Positions 25,495 through 33,891 of a stretch of 64,000 nt of DNA are shown one piece after another (the first letter of the stretch is position 1; every line of letters starts with the position of its first letter). This DNA is from Hyphomonadaceae bacterium (GTDB lineage Bacteria; Pseudomonadota; Alphaproteobacteria; Caulobacterales; Hyphomonadaceae), in assembly GCA_028285145.1 (NCBI GenBank), contig JANQQC010000047.1:177224-241223 (forward strand), in the 5' to 3' direction. The notes beneath the pieces were generated by a model. It made no database searches and was not told where the DNA came from. It saw nothing but the letters and a program-made list of their open reading frames with translations. A program made the position numbers and the translations under genes.

Positions 25495-26684
25495 TAGATC
25501 ACTCCTTGTTCTTTCAGCGCGGCCTGCTCAGCTTCAGTAACACCAAGGGCGCTTAGAAGTTCAGCGGTGTTCACGCCGAGTGTCGGCCCGGTCGCGTTTA
25601 CGCGTCCCGGCGTCTTACTCAGTTTTGGAAAGACGCCTTGCATGGGCACTTCGCCAAGTTCGGGATGAACCACACGGATGATCGCTTCGCGTGCCGCGAT
25701 ATGGGCATCCTGCAGCATGGTCTCGGCCGTGTTGACTGGGCCGCAGGGAATACCGTGCGTTTCTGCTGAGCCGATAACTTCCGCCATGCTGTGCCGGGCG
25801 GTCCAGTCTCCGATCAGCTGATCGAGTTCGCCCTGATTTTCGCCGCGCGCATCATGGGTGGCGAATTTCGGATCATTGGCCCAGTCCGCGCCGCACATCT
25901 GCGACAGGCGCGCAAAGAGCGTGTCCTGATTGGCCCCGATGATGACCATCCCGTCGGTGCAGGGATAGACGCTGGAGGGGGCAACCTTGGGCAGGATTGG
26001 CCCAGTCCGCTCCCGCGTGTGCCCGGCGAGGGCAAACTCCGGGATCAGGCTCTCCATGAAGGCCATCACGGTCTCATAGATCGCCGCATCGACGACCTGC
26101 CCCTGCCCGGTCCGCTCGCGCGCATGCAGCGCCATCATCGCGCCGAGCGCGGCGAAGGTTCCCGTCATTGTATCGCCGAGGGAGACTCCGGCGCGTGCGG
26201 GCGGACGGTCAGGCTCCCCGATCAGGTAGCGCAAGCCGCCTTTGGCCTCGCCGACGCTGGCATAGCCCGCTTTGCTGCTTTCCGGCCCCGTCTGGCCGTA
26301 GCCCGAGACGCGCACGATCACGAGGCGTGGATTGATGGCGTGCAATACGTCCGGGCCGATGCCCCACTTTTCCAGCGTGCCGGGGCGGAAGTTCTCCACC
26401 AGAACGTCAGCTGTTTCGGCGAGGCGTTTCAGGATGGCCTGACCGGCCTCGACGCGCAGATTGAGCGTCAGGGATTTCTTGCCGCGCGCGATGATCGGCC
26501 AGAACAGGCCATGGCCGTCTTTCTTGGCCGCGCCCCAGTCGCGGGCCGGATCCGGACGATCCGGGGCTTCAACCTTAATCACTTCGGCACCGAAATCGGC
26601 GAGCAGCTGCGCGCAGAACGGACCGGCAATGAGCTGGCCAAGCTCGATCACGCGGAGGCCTTGAAGAGGGGGCGGGGCTGTCAT
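25494..26684 (-). CDS. CaiB/BaiF-type family III CoA-transferase
   Basis: Moves CoA between carboxylic acids. The 396-residue product has the N-terminal CoA-binding region [31 protein letters not shown], then the catalytic aspartate region [10 protein letters not shown] and the C-terminal GIPCGPVNT motif. Typical length for alpha-methylacyl-CoA racemase/formyl-CoA transferase relatives. ATG 26684 is chosen; an in-frame upstream start at 26720 would overlap the divergent HMG-CoA lyase gene. The two start codons are only 29 bases apart. The acceptor acid is unknown; the neighbouring lyase hints at branched-chain or acetoacetate CoA metabolism. Confidence 0.9.
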   Translation of the reverse strand: MTAPPPLQGLRVIELGQLIAGPFCAQLLADFGAEVIKVEAPDRPDPARDWGAAKKDGHGLFWPIIARGKKSLTLNLRVEAGQAILKRLAETADVLVENFRPGTLEKWGIGPDVLHAINPRLVIVRVSGYGQTGPESSKAGYASVGEAKGGLRYLIGEPDRPPARAGVSLGDTMTGTFAALGAMMALHARERTGQGQVVDAAIYETVMAFMESLIPEFALAGHTRERTGPILPKVAPSSVYPCTDGMVIIGANQDTLFARLSQMCGADWANDPKFATHDARGENQGELDQLIGDWTARHSMAEVIGSAETHGIPCGPVNTAETMLQDAHIAAREAIIRVVHPELGEVPMQGVFPKLSKTPGRVNATGPTLGVNTAELLSALGVTEAEQAALKEQGVI

Positions 26685-26713
26685 GGCCGCCTGAATGGGC
26701 TTATGTGAGCCCC

Positions 26714-27610
26714 ATGACAAGACGCATCGATATTGTTGAGGTCGGCCCGAGAGACGGTCTTCAGAACGACCCGGGCGCGTTGAGCACCGATCAGAAGCTG
26801 GAATTCATCGCGCGGCTGGAAGCCTGCGGCGTGAAGCGGATGGAGTCGGGGAGTTTCGTTTCGCTCAAGGCGGTACCCAAAATGGCTGATTCCGGCGAGG
26901 TATTTCGCGGGCTCGACCGCTCAACCGGCACGCGCCATATCGCGCTCGCGCTGAACGAGAAAGGCGTACGCCGGGCGATCGATGCCGCGGCCGACGAGAT
27001 CAACTTCGTGCTGGTCGCCGGCGAAGGGTTCGGCAAGCGCAATCAGGGTATGAGTCCGCAAGAGAGCGCAGATATGCTGAACACCTGCGCGCCGCTCGTG
27101 CATGACGCCAGCATCCCGCTTTCGGCGACCGTCTCGGTAGCGTTCGGAGACCCTTATGATGGCGAGGTCGACCCGGGCGTGGTCGCCAATCTGGCGGCGC
27201 AGGCCCAACGGGCGGGTGTGGCCGAGATCGGCCTTGGCGATACGATCGGCGTGGCGACGCCCTGGCAGGTGCGGTCACTGATTGAGCGCGTGCGAACAGA
27301 AGCGCCGGATGTGTATCTGCGCCTCCACTTCCATGACACGCGCGGCGCGGCGCTGGCGAATGTGTTCGCGGCTGTCGAAGCTGATGTTAATGTGATTGAT
27401 GCGAGCTGCGGCGGGATCGGCGGGTGTCCCTTCGCGCCAGCCGCTACCGGCAATGTCGCGACAGAAGATGTGGTCTATATGCTGGAGCGCGCCGGTTTCG
27501 AGACGGGGCTGGACCTCGGAAAGCTGATCGAAACAGCGAAGTGGCTGGAAGGCGCGCTGGGGCATCCGGTGAGTTCCAGTCTCTCTCGCGCCGGAGGGTT
27601 CCCGGGCTAA
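26714..27610 (+). CDS. mvaB: Hydroxymethylglutaryl-CoA lyase
   Basis: Cleaves HMG-CoA to acetoacetate and acetyl-CoA in leucine catabolism. The 298-residue product shows the DRE-TIM metallolyase opening IVEVGPRDGLQND, then ESGSFVSLKAVPKMAD, the metal-binding LHFHDTRGAALANV and the catalytic-cysteine loop GGIGGCPFAPAATGN. ATG 26714 or GTG 26705 could be the start. The rest of the leucine pathway (isovaleryl-CoA dehydrogenase, methylcrotonyl-CoA carboxylase) is not in the window, though an acyl-CoA dehydrogenase lies at 62.7 kb. Confidence 0.95.
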   Translation: MTRRIDIVEVGPRDGLQNDPGALSTDQKLEFIARLEACGVKRMESGSFVSLKAVPKMADSGEVFRGLDRSTGTRHIALALNEKGVRRAIDAAADEINFVLVAGEGFGKRNQGMSPQESADMLNTCAPLVHDASIPLSATVSVAFGDPYDGEVDPGVVANLAAQAQRAGVAEIGLGDTIGVATPWQVRSLIERVRTEAPDVYLRLHFHDTRGAALANVFAAVEADVNVIDASCGGIGGCPFAPAATGNVATEDVVYMLERAGFETGLDLGKLIETAKWLEGALGHPVSSSLSRAGGFPG

Positions 27611-27964
27611 GTCCGCGCAGCACCAATCGCCGGACAGCGCTGCAGCTTCCGGGTTTGGAGGGGTTCCGGGAATGGGAGCCGTGGCGCGAGGACGGTCGCC
27701 GTCTCGCTAAAAGGGTAAGTGCGAATTTCGACGGATCGCCGCCGCTCGCGCCGGACGGGCTTTTTCCCGGGCCGACGCCCGGGCCGAACAAGCTGTACCC
27801 GCCCACGCGCTCCTGATCCCGGTCGGTCCGACACCCGGCCCCTGAAACGCGATGGGCCCTTTGTACCACCTGAACCGAGGGGATCGGACAAGGTTTCCTC
27901 CGATCTTTGTTTTTGCGGGCGTTTTGCACCGAAAAGTGTGGGATAAGCGAGCCGGACAGGAGCA
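27611..27964. other. Gene-free stretch with strong hairpins, possible ncRNA
   Basis: No convincing protein gene was found in these 354 bases. The stretch holds a very stable hairpin, CCCGGGC-CGAC-GCCCGGG near 27766-27783. Farther along, GGTCGGTCCGACA (27820-27832) can pair with the TCGGAC at 27885-27889 across an intervening domain. A candidate intrinsic terminator on the plus strand follows. A short noncoding RNA ending near 27914, or a long structured 3' leader of the lyase transcript, would explain this. The region does not show conserved bases of SRP RNA, RNase P RNA or tmRNA that I could recognise. Confidence 0.4.
27882..27914 (+). terminator. Candidate intrinsic terminator
   Basis: Arms GATCGGA (27882-27888) and TCCGATC (27899-27905) enclose a 10-base loop and are followed by TTTGTTTTT (27906-27914), the layout of a rho-independent terminator on the plus strand. 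It lies about 270 bases after the HMG-CoA lyase stop, too far for a simple gene-end terminator, and 57 bases before the methyltransferase start. Confidence 0.6.
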
Positions 27965-27970
27965 ATGCCA

Positions 27971-28801
27971 ATGAACAATGAAGACCAGATCGAGTACTGG
28001 AACGGCCCGGGCGGGCAAAAGTGGGTCGAGGAAGCGCAGCGGCTCGACGCGATGTTGGCCGGATTTGCCGACAAGGTGATCGCGGCCGCAGATCTGAAAC
28101 AGGGCGAGCAGGCGATGGATATTGGCTGCGGTGCAGGCTCACTAACGCTTCTTGCCGCTGACCAGACGGGTGCTGCGCTGGGCGTCGATGTCTCCAAGCC
28201 GTTGATCGGGCTGGCCCGCCAGCGCGCGAGCGATGCGGGATCGCCCGCGCAATTCGAAATCGCCGATGCCAGCGCGTATCGGGCCCCGGCCAAGGCTGAT
28301 GCCGTGATCTCCCGCTTCGGCGTGATGTTCTTCGAAGATCCGTCTGCCGCTTTCGCCAATGTCGGACACTCAACCGCGCCGGGCGGACGGCTGGCTTTCA
28401 TGTGCTGGCAGGCCTTGCCCGCCAATGACTGGGCGTTCGCGCCGCTGCAGGCCGCCTTGCCGTTCCTGAAGGAGCCCCCTGCTCCTGCGGACCCGACCGC
28501 GCCCGGCCCCTTCGCGTTTCAGGACAAGGATCGGGTGGCCGGCCTGCTCAGCGACGCGGGCTGGACGAACATCCAAATCGAGCCGCTGGAGGGCCCGCTG
28601 GAACTGCCGGGGGACGATGTCGAGACCAGCGCCGGTTTCATGATGCAGCTTGGCCCGCTGGCGCGCCTGATCCGCGAACAGGGCGTTGAACTGGAAGCAG
28701 TTGAGGGTGCATTGGTCGAACGCCTTTCCGAACACAAAACCGCCAATGGCCGGATCGCCATGAACTCGGCCTGCTGGCTGGTGACCGCAAGCCGCAGCTA
28801 G
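27971..28801 (+). CDS. Class I SAM-dependent methyltransferase
   Basis: The 276-residue product has a Rossmann methyltransferase domain at about residues 40-150: motif I AMDIGCGAGSLTLLAA, acidic ribose-binding end ALGVDVSKP, and motif ADAVISRFGVMFFEDP. The opening EDQIEYWNGPGGQKWVEE is shared with alphaproteobacterial proteins related to UbiE/arsenite methyltransferases. ATG 27971 is used because AGGAG is 8 bases upstream; ATG 27965 is in frame but too close to it. Substrate unknown. Confidence 0.85.
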   Translation: MNNEDQIEYWNGPGGQKWVEEAQRLDAMLAGFADKVIAAADLKQGEQAMDIGCGAGSLTLLAADQTGAALGVDVSKPLIGLARQRASDAGSPAQFEIADASAYRAPAKADAVISRFGVMFFEDPSAAFANVGHSTAPGGRLAFMCWQALPANDWAFAPLQAALPFLKEPPAPADPTAPGPFAFQDKDRVAGLLSDAGWTNIQIEPLEGPLELPGDDVETSAGFMMQLGPLARLIREQGVELEAVEGALVERLSEHKTANGRIAMNSACWLVTASRS

Positions 28802-28835
28802 CGCCGCAACGAACAGCGATCGATCCGGCCCGCCA

Positions 28836-29711
28836 TCACTCGGCGGGTTGGATCTGTTCGCGCGCCGGTTTTGGCGTCCATTCCGGCGGCCCGAAGAGAC
28901 GCATCCAAAGTTCATGCGGAGACCGCGCAGCTCCCAGGTCCCGGAAAAGCCTCGGCCATTCGGAGAACCAGACCGAGACAGGGTTCACGCTGTGATAGTC
29001 CCGCTTCAACCCGTAGCGAGGTGTCTCCTCCTCTCGCTGATAGGTCCCGAACAGGCGGTCCCAGATAATCAGAATGCCGCCATAGTTTTTGTCGATGTAC
29101 TTGTCGTCGCAGCCATGATGAACGCGATGATTGGCGGGCGTATTCAAAACCCCTTCCAGCGGCCCGAGCTTTCCGATCAGTTCGGTGTGAATCCACGTCT
29201 GATAAGCAAGGACAATCAGGATCCCGACGAAGACGAGCTGGGGCGGAAACCCGATCAGCACGAGCGGAAAGAGGAGCAAGGCGGAGAGCACGCCCTCGAA
29301 AGGGCCGAACCTGACCCCAACCAGTATGTTCATATGCCGGGAGGAGTGATGAACCGCATGCTGGGTCCACAGGATGCGAACCCGATGCGCCAGCCGATGC
29401 TCCCAGTAATACATGAAATCTGCGGCAAGCACGGCGAGCAACACTGTGCCAAGGCTCACGGGCAAGGACCAGGTGACGAACGTCTCGGCGACGAACACAA
29501 AGCCGAGATAGGCAAACGACAGCAGGAACGTCTCGACAATCAGATACGGAATCTGGGTTGAGACGCTGGCAAGCATATCCAGAAAGCCGTGCTTTCCCAG
29601 CGACCGTGAAAACAGGCCTTTCAGCACTTCGATCAGGAGCATCGCGGCTCCGATCAGAAAGAAGACTTCATCAAAGCTCCGGCCGAACTCTGCAACAGCA
29701 TCGAGTGTCAT
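28836..29711 (-). CDS. Sterol desaturase/fatty acid hydroxylase family membrane enzyme
   Basis: Diiron membrane oxygenase. The 291-residue product has four or five hydrophobic segments and the ordered histidine boxes of the family: HRLAH, HAVHHSSRH and HRVHHGCDD. The substrate (fatty acid, carotenoid or sterol-like lipid) is not predictable. It starts within the last bases of the TetR gene (ATGA overlap), so the two are translated from one mRNA and the regulator very likely controls it. Confidence 0.92.
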   Translation of the reverse strand: MTLDAVAEFGRSFDEVFFLIGAAMLLIEVLKGLFSRSLGKHGFLDMLASVSTQIPYLIVETFLLSFAYLGFVFVAETFVTWSLPVSLGTVLLAVLAADFMYYWEHRLAHRVRILWTQHAVHHSSRHMNILVGVRFGPFEGVLSALLLFPLVLIGFPPQLVFVGILIVLAYQTWIHTELIGKLGPLEGVLNTPANHRVHHGCDDKYIDKNYGGILIIWDRLFGTYQREEETPRYGLKRDYHSVNPVSVWFSEWPRLFRDLGAARSPHELWMRLFGPPEWTPKPAREQIQPAE

Positions 29712-30268
29712 GACGGTTTCCTTTCAAGACCCGAAGTCAACGTGCGCCAGGCCAGATCAGCCGCTTGCGCAGGCGTGGCCTGCCCCGTCCTCACCGCCTC
29801 CCAACCTGCGTAGAGCAAGTGGTCATAGGCCTGGACGATCCACGCGGTGGGGACGCTCGCATCGAGTAGCCCTTCTTTCTTAACCGCTTCGATCATCTCC
29901 TCGGTCTCCCTTTGCTGACGGTCGAACTCGCGTTGAATGTCCGCGTCGTCTTCGATCGGTTCGAGCGCCAGAAATCCGTGGCGATCGCCAAGCGGGATCA
30001 GCACCTCGAGCGACACCCGCATCGCTTCACTATGCGACGTCACATCCGCGCAGGCCGCCTCCACCACCTCGTCCATTTCCCGGATCGCGAGGCGCGCAAG
30101 TGCGCGGAGAAGGTCGTCCCGGCTGGAAAAATGCCGATGCAGAGTTGCACGGCCAACGCCGGCCCGTTCTGCGACTTGAGACAGCGATGCGCCAGCGTTT
30201 CGGCTGAACACGTCGAAAGCCGCTTCGATAATGGCATCCTTGGAGGATGGACGGATTGAATTGGTCAT
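29708..30268 (-). CDS. TetR-family transcriptional regulator
   Basis: The 186-residue product has the TetR N-terminal helix-turn-helix (AIIEAAFDVFSRNAGASLSQVAERAGVGRATLHRHFSSRDDLL) at residues 10-55, followed by a helical ligand-binding domain. It precedes and overlaps the desaturase-family gene. ATG 30268 overlaps the last bases of a perfect 20-bp palindrome. A sigma-70-like TTGACA (30299-30304) with ACATAT 17 bases away would start the mRNA at or next to this ATG, so the transcript could be leaderless. Autorepression through the palindrome is therefore likely. An in-frame ATG at 30286 is the alternative start. The ligand is probably a lipid or membrane-active compound, by context only. Confidence 0.92.
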   Translation of the reverse strand: MTNSIRPSSKDAIIEAAFDVFSRNAGASLSQVAERAGVGRATLHRHFSSRDDLLRALARLAIREMDEVVEAACADVTSHSEAMRVSLEVLIPLGDRHGFLALEPIEDDADIQREFDRQQRETEEMIEAVKKEGLLDASVPTAWIVQAYDHLLYAGWEAVRTGQATPAQAADLAWRTLTSGLERKPS

Positions 30269-30286
30269 GAGACATATATGTCTCAT
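30267..30286. promoter_or_regulatory. Perfect 20-bp palindrome, candidate TetR operator
   Basis: ATGAGACATATATGTCTCAT is identical to its reverse complement. It covers the presumed -10 element (30276-30281) and the start codon of the TetR gene, the classic position for an autorepressor operator, and its 20-bp length and central AT core suit a TetR dimer. The match of operator and regulator is inferred from position. Confidence 0.8.
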
Positions 30287-30298
30287 TTGAATCAGTGC

Positions 30299-30304
30299 TG
30301 TCAA
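30299..30304 (-). promoter_or_regulatory. -35 element TTGACA of the TetR promoter
   Basis: On the minus strand a consensus TTGACA lies 17 bases from ACATAT (30276-30281), which is inside the palindrome. Transcription would begin around 30268-30270, at the TetR start codon. Confidence 0.55.
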
Positions 30305-30321
30305 CTCTTCGTCGACACTAT

Positions 30322-30360
30322 CGCAAAAGAAAAGCCCGCCGGATCACTCCAGCGGGCTTT
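30322..30360 (-). terminator. Intrinsic terminator of dnaK
   Basis: AAAGCCCGC (30331-30339 on plus) and GCGGGCTTT (30352-30360) form a 9-bp stem with a 12-base loop; on the minus strand it is followed by TTTTCTTTTG. It lies 23 bases after the dnaK stop and ends the dnaK mRNA before the TetR promoter. Confidence 0.85.
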
Positions 30361-30382
30361 GTCTATCTGAGGCAAGTGGCGC

Positions 30383-32299
30383 TTAGGCGGACTTTTTCTC
30401 GTCCTCGCCATCGACTTCCTCGAAGTCGGCATCGACAACATCATCTCCATCCGCAGCCGCATCGGACGCGGCGTCCGCATGGGCCGCCTCTTCCTGCTGG
30501 CTGGCATAGATCGCTTCGCCGAGTTTCATCGCGGCGGTCATCAGCGCCTGCTGCTTGTCGGTGATCTCGGAAGCATCCTCGCCTTCAGCAGCCGTCTTCA
30601 AGGCCGCCATGGCGTCTTCGATTTCCTTCTTCACATCGTCGCCGACCTTGTCGCCATGCTCTGCGACCTGCTTCTCGGTCTGGTGAACGAGCGCTTCAGC
30701 GTGGTTCTTGGCTTCGATCAGCTCGCGCTTGGACTTGTCCGCATCAGCATTGGCTTCGGCGTCCGCCATCATCGCCTTCACATCGTCTTCCGACAATCCG
30801 CCATCGGCCTGGATAGTGACCTGCTGTTCCTTGCCGGTCGCCTTGTCCTTGGCCGAGACCGACACGATGCCGTTGGCGTCGATGTCGAAGGTAACCTCGA
30901 TCTGCGGCAGGCCGCGGGGCGCGGGCGGGATGTCTTCCAGATTGAACTGGGCGAGCATCTTATTGTCGTTCGCCATTTCACGCTCGCCCTGGAAGACGCG
31001 GATCGTCACGGCCGGCTGATTGTCATCAGCGGTCGAGAAGACCTGGGACTTCTTGGTGGGGATCGTCGTGTTGCGGTCGATTAGGCGAGTGAATACGCCG
31101 CCCAGCGTTTCGATGCCAAGCGAGAGCGGGGTCACATCGAGCAGGACAACGTCTTTAACATCACCTTGCAGAACACCGCCCTGAATGGCCGCGCCTAGGG
31201 CGACAACTTCGTCCGGGTTCACGCCCTTATGCGGCGGCTTGCCGAAGAATTTCTCAACGGCGGCCTGCACGGCGGGCATCCGCGTCATGCCGCCAACGAG
31301 CACGACCTCGTCGATATCAGCCGCTTTCTTGCCAGCGTCCGACAGGGCTTTCTGGCACGGATCAATGGTACGCTTGACGAGATCCTCGACGAGGCCTTCG
31401 AACTTGGCGCGCGAAAGCTTGATGTTGAGGTGTTTCGGACCCGAGGCATCAGCGGTGATGAAGGGAAGGTTCACTTCATACTGACTGGCCGAAGACAGCT
31501 CTTTCTTGGCTTTCTCAGCCTCTTCCTTCAGGCGTTGAAGGGCGAGCTTATCGGCCTTGAGGTCGATGCCCTGCTCTTTCTTGAACTCATCTGCGAGGAA
31601 GTCGACTACGCGAAGGTCAAAGTCTTCACCACCAAGGAAGGTGTCGCCATTGGTCGAAAGCACCTCGAAGACGCCATCGCCAATCTCGAGGATCGAGACG
31701 TCGAACGTACCACCACCAAGGTCATAGACGGCAATCGTCTTGCCTTCGGACTTGTCGAGGCCATAAGCGAGCGCGGCCGCGGTGGGCTCGTTGATGATAC
31801 GCAGGACTTCAAGACCAGCAATCTTGCCGGCGTCTTTCGTCGCCTGGCGCTGCGCGTCGTTGAAGTAGGCCGGCACAGTGATGACGGCCTGGGTCACCTC
31901 GGAGCCAAGATAGGCTTCTGCGGTCTCTTTCATCTTGGTCAGAATGAAAGCCGAGATTTCCTGCGGCGCGTAGTCCTTATCGCGGCCTTTCACCCAGGCA
32001 TCGCCATTGGGGCCTTTGACGATGTCGAAGGCGGAGATCTCCTTGTCCTTCTGCGCGGTCGGGTCGTCATAGGAACGGCCGATCAGGCGCTTGATGGCGT
32101 GGAAGGTGAAATCAGGGTTGGTCACGGCCTGCCGGCGGGCGGGCATGCCAATCAGGCGGTCGCCGCCATCAGTGAAGGCCACGACGGACGGCGTGGTGCG
32201 CGCGCCCTCGGCGTTTTCGATGACTTTTGCGTCCTTGCCGTCCATGACGGCGACGCAGCTATTTGTTGTTCCGAGATCGATCCCGATGATCTTGCTCAT
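30383..32299 (-). CDS. dnaK: Chaperone DnaK (Hsp70)
   Basis: ATP-driven chaperone. The 638-residue product has the Hsp70 signatures [46 protein letters not shown] and [14 protein letters not shown], a substrate-binding domain after about residue 390, and an acidic C-terminus ([14 protein letters not shown]) in the usual position. Ribosome-binding site AGAGGAT. Upstream lie a sigma-32-like promoter and a small palindrome. dnaJ and grpE, often adjacent in alphaproteobacteria, are absent from both sides: an unrelated TetR operon follows the terminator. Confidence 0.99.
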   Translation of the reverse strand: MSKIIGIDLGTTNSCVAVMDGKDAKVIENAEGARTTPSVVAFTDGGDRLIGMPARRQAVTNPDFTFHAIKRLIGRSYDDPTAQKDKEISAFDIVKGPNGDAWVKGRDKDYAPQEISAFILTKMKETAEAYLGSEVTQAVITVPAYFNDAQRQATKDAGKIAGLEVLRIINEPTAAALAYGLDKSEGKTIAVYDLGGGTFDVSILEIGDGVFEVLSTNGDTFLGGEDFDLRVVDFLADEFKKEQGIDLKADKLALQRLKEEAEKAKKELSSASQYEVNLPFITADASGPKHLNIKLSRAKFEGLVEDLVKRTIDPCQKALSDAGKKAADIDEVVLVGGMTRMPAVQAAVEKFFGKPPHKGVNPDEVVALGAAIQGGVLQGDVKDVVLLDVTPLSLGIETLGGVFTRLIDRNTTIPTKKSQVFSTADDNQPAVTIRVFQGEREMANDNKMLAQFNLEDIPPAPRGLPQIEVTFDIDANGIVSVSAKDKATGKEQQVTIQADGGLSEDDVKAMMADAEANADADKSKRELIEAKNHAEALVHQTEKQVAEHGDKVGDDVKKEIEDAMAALKTAAEGEDASEITDKQQALMTAAMKLGEAIYASQQEEAAHADAASDAAADGDDVVDADFEEVDGEDEKKSA

Positions 32300-32388
32300 G
32301 TCATATCCTCTTTTCTTGGCCGCCGCCGGTCACTTTGACTGGCCTGCATAGCAGCGCCGATGAACAGCGGCTCCACGGATTGATTTGA

Positions 32389-32407
32389 CGTTTGAAGGAT
32401 TCAAACG
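32389..32407. repeat. Palindromic element in dnaK leader
   Basis: Arms CGTTTGAA (32389-32396) and TTCAAACG (32400-32407) with a 3-base spacer lie just downstream of the presumed dnaK transcription start. It differs from the CIRCE element (TTAGCACTC-N9-GAGTGCTAA), so it is not an HrcA site. A leader hairpin or unknown operator is possible. Confidence 0.5.
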
Positions 32408-32422
32408 CCGCTACGGCTAGCG

Positions 32423-32450
32423 ATATGGTGAAAGCTTCGCGTGGCTCAAG
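32423..32450 (-). promoter_or_regulatory. Sigma-32-like promoter of dnaK
   Basis: On the minus strand CTTGAG (32445-32450), a 14-base spacer and CACCATAT (32423-32430) match the sigma-32 consensus CTTGAAA-N13/14-CCCCATNT at all but two positions. It would give a leader of about 115 bases before dnaK. Confidence 0.7.
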
Positions 32451-32561
32451 GGGCCAACTCACATTTGGGTGATCACGTAACTCTGCTGTCCCATATCGAA
32501 CACGTCCATCGACTTTGAGTGATTATTCAATTATTATTCTCATATTGCTGTGGGGGTGATC

Positions 32562-33233
32562 ATGAAAACACTACTAATTCCATTTCTGTCGATTTTGGTC
32601 TGTGGATGTGCAGGCTTTGGGAGCGGGTTCAATCAACCGCATCAACCAGCACCGCTCGTTTTCTCTGCAATTGATTGCAGTGCTCTGGCGGCGAAGCTCC
32701 CCAGTACTTTGAGTTGCGCATCTGACGAGACAGCAACTTTCACTCAGATCGGCATAGCACTCGCCGGAAAGGATGGTGAGGCACCTATTGCTCGGGCGCT
32801 GCTAGACACACTGCTCTCGCAATCCGACAGGAAATGCCGCAATCACATGGCTCGAACTTCTGCGGTGTGGGGTGGAACCGCAACATCACTCGGCGTGGTC
32901 GACAGCCTGACCTCTGCAGCCGGTGCAATCACTTTCGGGGGACAAACGAGCCAAGTCCTCTCGGCCGTCTCATCGGGGGCGAAAAGCTCACGGACGACAA
33001 TCGCAAAAACCTTCTTCAACGAGGTCGCATACGCCGATCTTGAAGACATTGTTTATGCCGAACGGGCCAAAAGACGCACGGCGATAGAGAAAGAAGCTAA
33101 AAACATCGGGGACGACTACCAAGCATCCATGGCGCTGGCGCGAGCTGAAACCTACCACACATTTTGCGGTGCGAACTACGGCGTGGCTCAAATTCAGAAG
33201 GCGGTCAAAGACAAGATAGATGACGCCTCTTAA
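32562..33233 (+). CDS. Orphan lipoprotein, 223 residues
   Basis: Not recognised. Begins with MKTLLIPFLSILVCGC, a lipoprotein signal with a slightly unusual lipobox VCGC (Cys 16). The mature part has Ala/Ser-rich helices, a small-residue segment (TSLGVVDSLTSAAGAITFGG) that could be a membrane-interacting hairpin, and a charged C-terminal helix with two further cysteines (HTFCGAN, RKCRNH). ATG 32562 follows GGGGGTG; GTG 32550 is in frame. The promoter area is unusually AT-rich (19 of 60 G/C in 32521-32580), unlike neighbours, suggesting an accessory gene. Confidence 0.78.
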   Translation: MKTLLIPFLSILVCGCAGFGSGFNQPHQPAPLVFSAIDCSALAAKLPSTLSCASDETATFTQIGIALAGKDGEAPIARALLDTLLSQSDRKCRNHMARTSAVWGGTATSLGVVDSLTSAAGAITFGGQTSQVLSAVSSGAKSSRTTIAKTFFNEVAYADLEDIVYAERAKRRTAIEKEAKNIGDDYQASMALARAETYHTFCGANYGVAQIQKAVKDKIDDAS

Positions 33234-33294
33234 GAGTTGAATGGTCAAACTGTCGGTTTCGATAATGAGCACAATCAGTGTTCGTAAAGAATGG

Positions 33295-33891
33295 TCAGGC
33301 CCGTCGCAGATGCAGGATCACGTCTTCTGCGGCCCAATTCAGGCGGGTCAATCCGCCTGCGCGGAAGGTCCCGACACGCGGGCCAGAAACAGCTGCCGCG
33401 GCTTCGAGCTTCAAGCCGAGTGATTCGGCGAGGTCGGCCATGTCGGCCGCCGTTGAAGGATGCAGCGCCTCGGCATCATGCCAGCCGCCCTGACGTGGGG
33501 CCGGCATCCGCCCACTGACAAGCAGCGACAGCCGCCGACGCCACTGACCGTAATTGCGGAAGGAAATGATCACGTCTGGCGCGACGCGGGACAGTTCCTG
33601 CAGAACGTGTTGCGGACGACGGATTTCCTGAATCGCCTTTGACATGATGGCGACGTCAAAGCGGTCATCCGGGAAGATTTCGAGATCCTCATCCGCATCT
33701 CCCTGAATGACAGGCAGTCCGCGCGCGAGACAGGCTGCGACGCCCTCCCCGGTCAGCTCCAGCCCACGGGCATCGACGCCGCGCGTCTCTTTGAGCAGCG
33801 CCAGCAGGGATCCGTCGCCGCTGCCAACATCGAGCACACGCGCGCGTTCGGGAACGCGAGAGGCGATGGCGAGGTGATCTGCGCGGGTCAT
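33295..33891 (-). CDS. metW: Methionine biosynthesis protein MetW
   Basis: Partner of MetX in many alpha-, beta- and gammaproteobacteria, needed for homoserine acyltransferase activity in some species. The 198-residue product has a methyltransferase-like Rossmann fold with [45 protein letters not shown] and the family motif [22 protein letters not shown]. Its ATG overlaps the metX stop (ATGA), showing translational coupling. Confidence 0.96.
   Translation of the reverse strand: MTRADHLAIASRVPERARVLDVGSGDGSLLALLKETRGVDARGLELTGEGVAACLARGLPVIQGDADEDLEIFPDDRFDVAIMSKAIQEIRRPQHVLQELSRVAPDVIISFRNYGQWRRRLSLLVSGRMPAPRQGGWHDAEALHPSTAADMADLAESLGLKLEAAAAVSGPRVGTFRAGGLTRLNWAAEDVILHLRRA

Noticed and set aside
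27444..28425. Minus-strand open frames over the gene-free region and methyltransferase
   Set aside because: Mostly antisense to the methyltransferase and the lyase; basic, low-complexity products without motifs.
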